From assembly GCA_903851415.1 (NCBI GenBank), contig CAINOE010000006.1:1-64000 (forward strand): 64,000 nt of DNA, given 5' to 3'. Made by a program: the position numbers and the translations under genes. Origin of the DNA: an uncultured Rhodopila sp. (GTDB lineage: Bacteria; Pseudomonadota; Alphaproteobacteria; Acetobacterales; Acetobacteraceae). Below are positions 26,209 to 34,096 of the stretch, piece after piece (within the stretch, counting starts at the first letter, position 1; each line of letters opens with the position of its first letter). The notes under the pieces were generated by a model. The model worked only from the letters and a program-made list of their open reading frames with translations, searched no databases and was not told the DNA's origin.

Positions 26209-26840
26209 GCGCTGTTGCCGGGGCGGCGATGTCTTTGGACTGGTCCCGGTGGTTTGGACAGGTTCCGGGACCATTGCAGCCGGTGAAACTGCTATCGTTA
26301 CGTCAAAGTAAAGCTAAAGGCCCGGCCCGGGGGCGCGATCGCCGGGTCCAGGCCGCGGCAGCCTGCACCAATGCAGGCCGCGCCTTGCGGCGCTGAGCGA
26401 AGCGCGGTTCGGCGCGCGCCGCTTATAAGCCGATATCGAACTGAACGGTCCCGGCAATGCCGTGGACGAATTTGAACGCGTCAACGGCATCGCATTTTCG
26501 ATGCAGGAGCGCGTCGCCGGCGCGCGCCGGTGAAAGTTTGCACTCGAAAACGACTATGGTCTCGACGATTCGGCAACCTTAAGCCGGTCCGGATTGACTT
26601 CGCCCCACCGAGCTCGTCCCCGCATATCGTCGTGGCCCGGCTTGTCCGGGCCACCTGTCGCCGCGCTTGCCGGACCAGGCGGCCCGGACAAGCCGGGGCA
26701 GGGCCACGACAATCTATGGGGCGAGTCGCTCTCATCACGGCCCGGGATGACACCTGAAGCTGCAGCGGTGATGAGGTATACGAGTTCGCCGGCACATGGG
26801 CGCTCGCCTCCGCGGCGTCGCGGCAGGACGGGGTACGCAC
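26209..26840. other. Gene-free stretch of about 630 bases
   Basis: Only short frames without family resemblance are present. The region holds GC-rich palindromic sequence (for example GCCGCGCCTTGCGGCGC near 26389) and the inverted repeat listed separately. No intrinsic terminator for the OmpA lipoprotein gene was identified with confidence. Confidence 0.5.
26629..26710. repeat. Long imperfect inverted repeat
   Basis: GTCGTGGCCCGGCTTGTCCG (26629-26648) faces CGGACAAGCCGGGGCAGGGCCACGAC (26685-26710) around a 36-base centre. The arms share the GGCCCGGACAAGCC word with the repeat near 7838, so this belongs to the same broad set of intergenic REP-like elements. Confidence 0.65.
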
Positions 26841-26870
26841 GAAGCGCCCTGCCGGCTGGCAGGGCGCTTC
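26841..26870 (-). terminator. Hairpin terminator downstream of the PEP-CTERM gene
   Basis: GAAGCGCCCTGCC-GGCT-GGCAGGGCGCTTC is a perfect 13-base-pair stem with a four-base loop. It lies 27 bases beyond the stop of the minus-strand PEP-CTERM gene. The T-run is weak on both strands, so termination efficiency is uncertain. Confidence 0.75.
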
Positions 26871-26897
26871 TTGCAGTCTCGGACGTGGCGTTTCGGC

Positions 26898-27602
26898 TCA
26901 GACGCTGCGGCGGTGGCGGCGGGCGAACACCGTTCCGATCATGGAAACCGCGAGCAGGCCGAGGCTGGCGGGCTCAGGAGCCGGCGTACCGGAGGCACCG
27001 AGGCTCGGAACGGTGACGGGACTGCCGTTAACCGTGGCGTCGGCATAGACCGTGAACGTGTTCGCAATTTCGTAGCCACCCGTCGTCTGCGAGATGGTAA
27101 CCGTGCCGGTGGTCGAGGGGGTGCCGGCCAGCGACGCGGTAAGGGCGTTGCTGTTGGAGTCCGTGCCTTCGAAGGACGCCGAAACCAACGTTTCCGGGAA
27201 GGTCCCGACGTTGTTGGTGAGCGGATTAAAGCCGCCCAGGACGTCCACCGTGAAATAGGTACCGGGTACCAGCGAGAGGGTCGCGGTCCCGGACGGATTA
27301 CCTGTATTCGGGTTGACGAAATTGGCACTGAACGTGGCGGTCAGTTCCTCCTGAGTGCCGCCTGTGATTTGCTCGTAGTTGTAGAGCGACAGGTTCGAAA
27401 TGTAGACTTCCTGGGTGGCTTCGGTCGGGGAGACTTCAATGTAGCCCGGCGCCGAGTTGAGGGTGAAGCCGCTGCCCTGGGGAAACGGGTTGGCGGTGGT
27501 GGAGAAGATGGCAGCGTGGGCGCCGGTGGCGGCGAAAGCTGTGCCGATAGCGATGGTGGCGATCGCCGTGATCGCTCGCTGGGTTGGGGACTTGGTCAGC
27601 AT
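26898..27602 (-). CDS. PEP-CTERM sorting-domain exoprotein
   Basis: This 234-residue secreted protein has an N-terminal signal peptide (AITAIATIAIGTAFAATGAHA). The body is Ser/Thr/Asn/Gly-rich and beta-type with no recognised enzyme motif. The C-terminus is the classical tripartite PEP-CTERM tag: PAPEPASLGLLAVSMIG, a hydrophobic helix, and an Arg-rich end FARRHRRSV. Such proteins are processed by exosortase (EpsH/XrtA-type) and usually accompany exopolysaccharide. No exosortase gene is in the window. The start at 27602 has GAGGTTTT upstream and fits the signal peptide; the frame extends 36 codons further. Confidence 0.88.
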   Translation of the reverse strand: MLTKSPTQRAITAIATIAIGTAFAATGAHAAIFSTTANPFPQGSGFTLNSAPGYIEVSPTEATQEVYISNLSLYNYEQITGGTQEELTATFSANFVNPNTGNPSGTATLSLVPGTYFTVDVLGGFNPLTNNVGTFPETLVSASFEGTDSNSNALTASLAGTPSTTGTVTISQTTGGYEIANTFTVYADATVNGSPVTVPSLGASGTPAPEPASLGLLAVSMIGTVFARRHRRSV

Positions 27603-27917
27603 GAAAACCTCGATGGTTAGGAGCACGGGGACAACCACTGTTTCTGCCGCTGGCTCCGGACCTTTCCGCGATCCGATCGCCCAGCGTGAACAACCATCAT
27701 CGTGTACCACATATCAGAACGTTGCGTAAGATTAAATTATACGGAATCGCACTCGATTTTAACTTTATTGGCTCCCGGCGCAGCTGGCTCGGCATCGCCG
27801 TTACTTTTTCGCGGCATGGTTGTGAACCTCGGGACGTATTATAGACACGTCCAGGCAACCAGCCGATCGGGGCAGCTCGGACCATCCCGTCGCCGGCGGT
27901 GCGCCGTTCCCGGGCGG
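27603..27917. other. 315-base AT-richer spacer
   Basis: This lies between the PEP-CTERM gene start and the DUF3102 gene end. It includes an AT-rich block at 27729-27775 that carries the probable PEP-CTERM promoter. No reading frame has support. Confidence 0.5.
27736..27741 (-). promoter_or_regulatory. Perfect -10 hexamer for the PEP-CTERM gene
   Basis: TATAAT on the minus strand, about 135 bases upstream of the ATG, within the only AT-rich block of the spacer. The matching -35 region is weak (GTTAAA/TTAAAA at 16-18 bases), so activator help is possible. Confidence 0.5.
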
Positions 27918-28637
27918 TTACGGCTTCCAGGCAAGCAGCAGATCGCGCGCCCGGATCCAGTCTTCCGGCGCCGTGTGCCGGATCGCTTCCTGCAACAGCG
28001 ACGGTTGGCCGGCGAACCGGTCGATGATCAGCGCGGCCAGGTTGGTGGCAGGCGACCCTGACCGGCTGGTTCCGGCCGGGCGGCCGGGCGCCGCCGTGGT
28101 TGCCGCCGTCGCCGGACCCCTCGCGTCCGATCCGTGTTTCAGCTTCGCGTGCTGGATGGTTTCGTTTACCAGCGTATCGGTAACGGGCTGGCCCGCCTCG
28201 GCGATAGCGATGATGCTGTCGCGCGCTTCCGGCGGTGTGCTGGGGGCGGCGAGGCGGTAGAGGTGGGATGGACGCAAATCGGCAATTATTTCCTTTTTGC
28301 CACCAAATGCCGCCGCGACGTTCATGTAATTGCGGGCGGTTCGCTCGTTCCACGAAAATTCCGCCACCAGCCAGTTGGTGAACTGGCCGTGCGGCAGCGC
28401 CGCCTTCACGGCGATCAGCTCGCGGCCGATATGCACGATGTCCTCTATCTGGCGCTTGAGCCGCTGGCGGATACGTTCCGCGGTCTCGCGCAGCGCGGTT
28501 GCGCTGGCTGCGCTTATCGCCTCGTACGGGAACTCCGCAGGAAGAATGCCGCCGGCCGCGGCAGGGGGCGGTTCGTCATACTCCGCCAGCGCCCCTGGCG
28601 CCCGCGAACTCCCGGCAAAACCTGCTACCGCACCCAT
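27918..28637 (-). CDS. DUF3102-domain protein
   Basis: This 239-residue cytoplasmic protein has a central block RIRQRLKRQIEDIVHIGREL, IAVKAALPHGQFTNWLVAEF and SWNERTARNYMNVAAAF that matches DUF3102. The block contains a helix-turn-helix-like 'NERTARNYM' segment of the kind seen in ParB/Noc-like and plasmid- or phage-derived DNA-binding proteins. The C-terminal half is low-complexity Ala/Pro/Thr, then a helical end. Function is unknown. It stands divergent from, and 240 bases upstream of, the eleven-gene envelope operon, so it may mark an island boundary or regulate it; both are inferences. Confidence 0.75.
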   Translation of the reverse strand: MGAVAGFAGSSRAPGALAEYDEPPPAAAGGILPAEFPYEAISAASATALRETAERIRQRLKRQIEDIVHIGRELIAVKAALPHGQFTNWLVAEFSWNERTARNYMNVAAAFGGKKEIIADLRPSHLYRLAAPSTPPEARDSIIAIAEAGQPVTDTLVNETIQHAKLKHGSDARGPATAATTAAPGRPAGTSRSGSPATNLAALIIDRFAGQPSLLQEAIRHTAPEDWIRARDLLLAWKP

Positions 28638-28877
28638 GCCAACCCCACATTATTCTATCCCGCCCGTTCCTGTTGTGATATCGGAACGCTGAGATCAAGG
28701 CAACGACGTATTCGCCAATCCGGGCGGGAGGAGGTTCCGCCACGACGCGCCGCCGATCGTCATCCGCATCCTTATCATGCCTATCCGCCGATGTTGGAAA
28801 CCGGACATTGCTTCAACCAGACCGCGGCGCCCGCCACGTAAGCCGGGGATCGCCGGAAATCATGACAATAGATCAAC

Positions 28878-30692
28878 ATGCCGGGCGGTGAACGAGCCGT
28901 GCCGGTGGCGCAACGGGTCGCGCTGCTTGCATCAGTCGCCTGGGGGGCGAGCACCCTGCCGGCAGCGGCAGCCTTGCTTCCGCCCGCGGAGACGATTGTC
29001 AGCTCGGTGGTGGCTGACAACGATCCGGCGCGCGCCGCGGCGGCGCTGGATGAACACGCCGCGGACGACGGACCATGGCTCAACAGCGTCCGCCTCGGCC
29101 TTAAGTCGCAGGGCCACCCGAAAGACGCACGCGTGCTTCTGGAAGCCCTGGCGCAGCGGCGGCGGTCCGATGCGGTACTATATAATGTGGCGCTGTCCTA
29201 CGTGGATCAGCTTCCCGGCCACAATCTTCTCAACAAGGGGTATCTCTCGACCGCCTCGGTCCGCGCGATCGACGAAATCCTCGAGCGGCACCCGCAGGAC
29301 TGGCTCGCCCTGCATATTCGCGGATTGAACAACCTCTACTGGCCGGACTGGTTCGGCCGGGCGCCGACGGCACGGGTCGACCTCGGCCGCGCCGTCGAGG
29401 CGGGACAGCGATTGCTGTCGGAACGTCCGGATGAGGATGGCCTGGCGTGGACCTATCTGGCACTGGGCGATGCGCTGGCGCTGACCGACCATCCGGCCGA
29501 CGCCAGGACCGCCTGGACGGCGGGCGCGGGCGCCTATCCCTATTTTCCGGCTTTCGCCGCCCGCATCGCCCTCACCGATGCGGAGCAGCACGCAAGCGTC
29601 CGCGCGGAGCGCGACTCCGAGAAGCCGATCGACACGGATCTGGGTCATTTGGCAAACAGTTCGGATCGCGGGCACGCGCTGACGCTGACCGGCGGCACAT
29701 TGTTCGGACCCGGACCGTTGGACGATCAGCCGCTGCCGCACGGCGGACTGATCAATCTGCACCTTGCCAGGCCGTTCACCGGAACGATCCCGCAATTTAA
29801 CAACGGCACCGGCGAGCCGCACATGCCGGGCGAGATCGCCGTCGGAAAGGCCCTGGATGGCAGGTTTTCCGATGGCACGCCGGTGAACAAGAACATCGAC
29901 GTCGGTCACGTCATCCTTATGAACGGCAAGTTCAAGCTGTTCCTGGCGGCCACCGATGGCGGACCCAACCGCGGGGCCGTCCATTTCTACCTCGATCGCT
30001 TCTGGAACTGGACGATCCAGGACGATATCGGGATCGATCCGGGATTCACGCAGGGTGTCATCAAGTTCCAGAACTTCACCTTCTCCACCAGTCCGCGGAT
30101 TCTGCCCGCCTCGACGCAGACTGAGAGCAGGGAGCCAGGCGGCGTCGATCGCGCCGGCAGCCTGCCCAGCGGCACGGTGGTGCCCGGACTGCTGGGCGAT
30201 GACGATGGCGAGGGGAGGCTCGCCGGCACCTTCAACGCCATCGGCAGCTTCCCGTTGGATTCGGTGCTGCTGCCGGGCGCGCCGTTCGCCCAGACCCGTG
30301 TCTTCCGCACCGATATCGTCGTTTCGCCGCAAGTGGCCGGTTTTCTCACCCTGGCCAACGCAGTAAGCTTTCTTCGCGCCGAGGTTGCCCTGGCTTCCGA
30401 CATGGAAGCCGATGAAACCCGGCTCGATCAGACGTTCCGGGATCGGCTTAAATTGGCGATCGGACATTTCGGCAAGGCTGACGCGTGGATTCAGTCCTTG
30501 GACGACAAAGTGCGGCTCGCGTATCAACGGCTGACCGCTCCCCCGGAGGCGTTCGCCAGCCCTTCGGTCCGGATGCATTACATTTGCGAGTCCGCCGCAG
30601 ATCTGTCGGTTGTCGCCTCGGCATTGAACCTTGTGCGGAGCGAGACGGACGGATCGCGGCTGGGCGCACGGCTGAGGTGCGAAGCCCCATGA
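28878..30692 (+). CDS. Exported TPR protein fused to a 'GPG/GSLPSG' family domain (member 1)
   Basis: This 604-residue protein has a signal-like N-terminus (VALLASVAWGASTLPAAAA). Residues about 40-250 are TPR-like (LYNVALSYVDQLPGHNLLNK, AWTYLALGDALALTDHPADA). The same arrangement, with matching words (NYLHWP/NNLYWP, LxNKGYLS/FLSKRAI), occurs in the TPR-DUF1702 protein downstream. From about 265 comes the unrecognised domain: LTLTGGTLFGPGPL, MPGEIAVG, NKNIDVGHV, DGGPNRG, GIDPGFTQGVI, AGSLPSGTVVPGLLGD, VLLPGAPFAQTRVF. A helical tail ends the protein. It is probably periplasmic. It heads the operon and is coupled to the next gene by an ATGA overlap. No enzyme motif was recognised. Confidence 0.75.
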   Translation: MPGGERAVPVAQRVALLASVAWGASTLPAAAALLPPAETIVSSVVADNDPARAAAALDEHAADDGPWLNSVRLGLKSQGHPKDARVLLEALAQRRRSDAVLYNVALSYVDQLPGHNLLNKGYLSTASVRAIDEILERHPQDWLALHIRGLNNLYWPDWFGRAPTARVDLGRAVEAGQRLLSERPDEDGLAWTYLALGDALALTDHPADARTAWTAGAGAYPYFPAFAARIALTDAEQHASVRAERDSEKPIDTDLGHLANSSDRGHALTLTGGTLFGPGPLDDQPLPHGGLINLHLARPFTGTIPQFNNGTGEPHMPGEIAVGKALDGRFSDGTPVNKNIDVGHVILMNGKFKLFLAATDGGPNRGAVHFYLDRFWNWTIQDDIGIDPGFTQGVIKFQNFTFSTSPRILPASTQTESREPGGVDRAGSLPSGTVVPGLLGDDDGEGRLAGTFNAIGSFPLDSVLLPGAPFAQTRVFRTDIVVSPQVAGFLTLANAVSFLRAEVALASDMEADETRLDQTFRDRLKLAIGHFGKADAWIQSLDDKVRLAYQRLTAPPEAFASPSVRMHYICESAADLSVVASALNLVRSETDGSRLGARLRCEAP

Positions 30693-33600
30693 CAACCCGT
30701 TACACAGCGTGCCTGCTCCTTGCGGTGGTTCTGTCGGCCCCTGCGACGGCGCTCGCCGCCGGGGCGGCGGATGTCCGCTTCGAGGACGTCGCGGTCTCAC
30801 CGTCGAGCGGCATTGTGTTCAAGCACGAACGCGCCACGTTCGACCCCAAACTGAAGAAGATCATGCCATGGCTGACGGCGGGCGGCGCCGCCGTTGCCGT
30901 GGGCGATTTCGATAACGACGGCCTTGACGACTTTTACGTTACGACAAGCAAGACCGGCGCCCCCAACAAGCTGTTCCACAACCTGGGCAACTGGCACTTC
31001 AAGGACGTCGCGCCCGAAATGGGCCTGGCGGACGTGAACCGTCCGGAAACCGGCACGTCATCCTTCGCGCTCTGGCTGGACTACGACAACGATGGCTGGC
31101 GGGATCTGCTGCTTGTGCGCTTCGGCAAGCTGTCGTTGTTCCGCAACATCGAGGGCAAGCGGTTCGAGGAGGTCACGGACAAGGCGGGCCTGAATCTGCT
31201 GGTGAACTCCACATCGGCCGCGGCCATCGATTACAACCATAGCGGATACCTCAGCATTCTTATCGGCGGATATTTCCCCGAAAAAGACCTTCACCATATG
31301 CCGGATTCGAAGATCCTTTTCGACTCCTGGGAGACGGCGAAAAACGGCGGCCGGACCTATTTGTTCCGTAACAACGGCAATGGCACGTTCACGGACGTCA
31401 CCAAAGAGGCGGGGCTGTTCGACCGGGGCTGGACCATGGCCATAGGCGTTGGCGATCTTGACAACGACGGTTGGCAGGACATCTATCTCGCCCGCGATTT
31501 CGGCACCGACAAGGTCTACCGGAACCTGCACAACGGCACGTTCGCCGATGTCTCCGAACAGGCCATCGGTGTTGATACCAAAAAAGGTATGAACGCCGAA
31601 ATGGGCGACTACAACAACAGCGGCCGGCTGGGTGTCTATGTGACGAACATGACCGAGCCGTATCTGCATGAATGCAACATGCTGTGGCAGAACAACGGCG
31701 ATTTCCGTTTCACCGACGTGTCGGAGGAGACCGGCACCTGCGATACCGGCTGGGGCTGGGGCGCGAAATTTCTCGACGCCGACAACGACGGGCAGCTGGA
31801 TCTCTACGTAGTCAACGGCTTCATCTCGTCCGGCCCGTCGGACTACATGAAGATCCTGCTGGATTTCATATTCCGGGAGGATGTCGATCTGCGGGACGCC
31901 AAGGACTGGCCGGACATGGGCGGCTACAGCATGGCGGGCTACGAGCACCACGTGCTGTTCCATCAGGAAGGCGGCGCGTTCAAGAACATCGCCGCATCAG
32001 CCGGGGTCGACGATACCCTGGATGGCCGCGGCGTGGCGATCGCCGACTTCGATCATGACGGCAAAATGGACATGATCGTTTCGAATGTCGACGGCCCGGT
32101 CCGGCTTTACCGCAACATCTCCACAAACACCGGCAAATGGATCGGCTTCAACCTGCATGACCGGAAAGGCCGGCCGGAACCCATCGGCGCCAGGGTATAT
32201 GTCACCACCGGGATCGATCAGCAAATGCGGGAGATTTCCCCCGCGAACGGATTCGAGTCGCAAAGCAGCCTGGCGGTCCATTTCGGGATAGGCAATTACA
32301 AGGCGGCCGAGAACGTCGCGATCGTCTGGCCGGACGGGCAACGTCAGGAATTCAGCAACCTCGCCTGCTGCAAGTATTATGACGTCACCCACGAGGGACT
32401 TGCCAAGGCCGCGCAGGCCGCGCCGCCGCCCAAGCCGGAGCATAAGCTGGCTTTCCGGGAGGCTGCGGTGCAATCAGGTGTCGTTGCCCGGCATCATCCC
32501 CCGGTTTTCGACCCGAAGCTGGGCCATATCATGGCGATGGTGTCGGCCGGCGCGGCCGGCGGCGCGATCGGGGAAGTCAATGCGAACGGCCGCGATGACA
32601 TCTTCATCACCGACTCCCGCGCGGGCTATCCCAATCATCTCTTTATCAATCTCGGAAACGGCAAGTTCGAGGACCGTGCGGTTGAAGCCGGTGTGGCGAA
32701 TTTCAATGACGAATATAACGTTTCGACCGGCGGTCTGTTCTTCGACTATGACGGCGATGGGCTGGACGACCTGCTGATCTTCCGCTTCGGCAGCCAGGTC
32801 CTGCTGCACAACCTCGGCAACGGCCGCTTCGAGGATGTCAGTGCGAAGTCGGGCATCGGCGCGATCAAAGGCAACTTTCTCTCCGCGATCGCCTTTGATG
32901 CCGATCGCGACGGTTATCTGGATCTGTATCTGGGCGCGTATTTCCCGGAGGCGGATCTGTTCCACCTGAAGGATGACCACGTTCTGCACGAGAGCTGGGA
33001 GAATGCGCGCAACGGCGGCAGGAAGGTGTTCCTGCACAACAATGGCGATGGAACGTTTACCGACAGAACGGCCGAGGTCGGGCTGCAGGACACCGGATGG
33101 ACGATGGCGCTGGGTTACGCGGACATCGACAACGATGGCTGGCAGGATGTGTACGTCGCCAACGACTACGGTCCGGACATGCTTTTTCATAACGAGCATG
33201 GGCATTTCCGCAATATCACCCCGACGGCGATAGGGTTCGACACGAAAAAGGGAATGAACGCCGAATTCGGCGATTTCGACAATGACGGCTTTCCGGACAT
33301 CTTCGTCACGAACGTCACCGAGCCTTTTCTGCACGAATGCAATATGCTGTGGCACAACAACGGCGACCTGACGTTCACCGACATTGCCTCGGAGATGAAC
33401 GTGTGCGACGGCGGCTGGGGTTGGGGCGGAAAGTTCGCCGATGTCGACAACGATGGTTGGCTCGATATCTACCAGGTCAACGGTTTCTTTACGGGACCGA
33501 AGTCGGCCGACTACCTGACCGTGCTGCTGCCCTCGCTGTGGAATAACGGCGGCGAGGACCCGTCCAGCGCCAGCAAATGGCCGCCGATCAACGGCATGAG

Positions 33601-34096
33601 CATGGTCAACAAGGAGGTTCACCGGCTGTGGATGAACGAAGGCGGCCTGGGTTTTCGCCGCGACGATTCGACGGCACTGGCGAGCACGCTGGATGGCCGG
33701 GGGGTGTTTACGGCGGACCTGAACGACGACGGCCGGATCGACTTCGTAGTAACGAACAACGACGGCCCGGTGCAGGTGTTCTTTAACGAGACCGAGTCGG
33801 GCAACAACTGGATCGAGTTCCGCCTGAAGGGGCGGCCACCGAATACCGATGCCGCGGGCGCGAAGGTTACTATTGAAACGTCTTCCGGAAAGCAGTATCG
33901 GGAGGTGAATATCGGAAACGGCTTCGCTGGCGGCAGCAGCAGGCGGGTCCATTTCGGTCTTGGCACCGCGCAAAAGATCGACGCTATGACCATAAGGTGG
34001 CCCGACGGCTATGAGGAGCGGACAGGTCCCATGGGTGTCAACAAGATTGTCGCGATCAGAGAGCAGGATCAGGTGGCCAGCCATGCGCCGCATTAG
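30689..34096 (+). CDS. Secreted tandem FG-GAP/ASPIC-UnbV (CRTAC-type) protein, two modules
   Basis: This 1,135-residue protein has a signal peptide (TACLLLAVVLSAPATALAAG) and two complete modules, about 25-570 and 590-1,130. Each module is a beta-propeller of FG-GAP/VCBS blades with Ca2+-loop sequences (GDFDNDGLDDFYV, GDLDNDGWQDIYLA, ADIDNDGWQDVYVA) closed by an ASPIC/UnbV domain (FESQSSLAVHFGIGN...VWPDG; GGSSRRVHFGLGT...RWPDG). Both carry a conserved Cys pair (LHECNMLW...TCDTGWGWG; LHECNMLWHNNG...VCDGGWGWGG), probably a disulfide. UnbV proteins are associated with enediyne clusters; their biochemical function is not established. The start at 30689 overlaps the previous stop. An open frame upstream of it is antisense-like and excluded. 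Confidence 0.88.
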   Translation: MTTRYTACLLLAVVLSAPATALAAGAADVRFEDVAVSPSSGIVFKHERATFDPKLKKIMPWLTAGGAAVAVGDFDNDGLDDFYVTTSKTGAPNKLFHNLGNWHFKDVAPEMGLADVNRPETGTSSFALWLDYDNDGWRDLLLVRFGKLSLFRNIEGKRFEEVTDKAGLNLLVNSTSAAAIDYNHSGYLSILIGGYFPEKDLHHMPDSKILFDSWETAKNGGRTYLFRNNGNGTFTDVTKEAGLFDRGWTMAIGVGDLDNDGWQDIYLARDFGTDKVYRNLHNGTFADVSEQAIGVDTKKGMNAEMGDYNNSGRLGVYVTNMTEPYLHECNMLWQNNGDFRFTDVSEETGTCDTGWGWGAKFLDADNDGQLDLYVVNGFISSGPSDYMKILLDFIFREDVDLRDAKDWPDMGGYSMAGYEHHVLFHQEGGAFKNIAASAGVDDTLDGRGVAIADFDHDGKMDMIVSNVDGPVRLYRNISTNTGKWIGFNLHDRKGRPEPIGARVYVTTGIDQQMREISPANGFESQSSLAVHFGIGNYKAAENVAIVWPDGQRQEFSNLACCKYYDVTHEGLAKAAQAAPPPKPEHKLAFREAAVQSGVVARHHPPVFDPKLGHIMAMVSAGAAGGAIGEVNANGRDDIFITDSRAGYPNHLFINLGNGKFEDRAVEAGVANFNDEYNVSTGGLFFDYDGDGLDDLLIFRFGSQVLLHNLGNGRFEDVSAKSGIGAIKGNFLSAIAFDADRDGYLDLYLGAYFPEADLFHLKDDHVLHESWENARNGGRKVFLHNNGDGTFTDRTAEVGLQDTGWTMALGYADIDNDGWQDVYVANDYGPDMLFHNEHGHFRNITPTAIGFDTKKGMNAEFGDFDNDGFPDIFVTNVTEPFLHECNMLWHNNGDLTFTDIASEMNVCDGGWGWGGKFADVDNDGWLDIYQVNGFFTGPKSADYLTVLLPSLWNNGGEDPSSASKWPPINGMSMVNKEVHRLWMNEGGLGFRRDDSTALASTLDGRGVFTADLNDDGRIDFVVTNNDGPVQVFFNETESGNNWIEFRLKGRPPNTDAAGAKVTIETSSGKQYREVNIGNGFAGGSSRRVHFGLGTAQKIDAMTIRWPDGYEERTGPMGVNKIVAIREQDQVASHAPH

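Noticed and set aside
26481..26840. 119-codon minus-strand frame in the 26.2-26.8 kb gap
   Set aside because: It runs through the inverted repeat at 26629-26710, has no ribosome site, and its translation resembles nothing known.
28638..28877. TGG-N-TTGC pair near 28795 as a sigma54 promoter for the envelope operon
   Set aside because: The GG-to-GC spacing is about two bases too long and the flanking consensus is poor.
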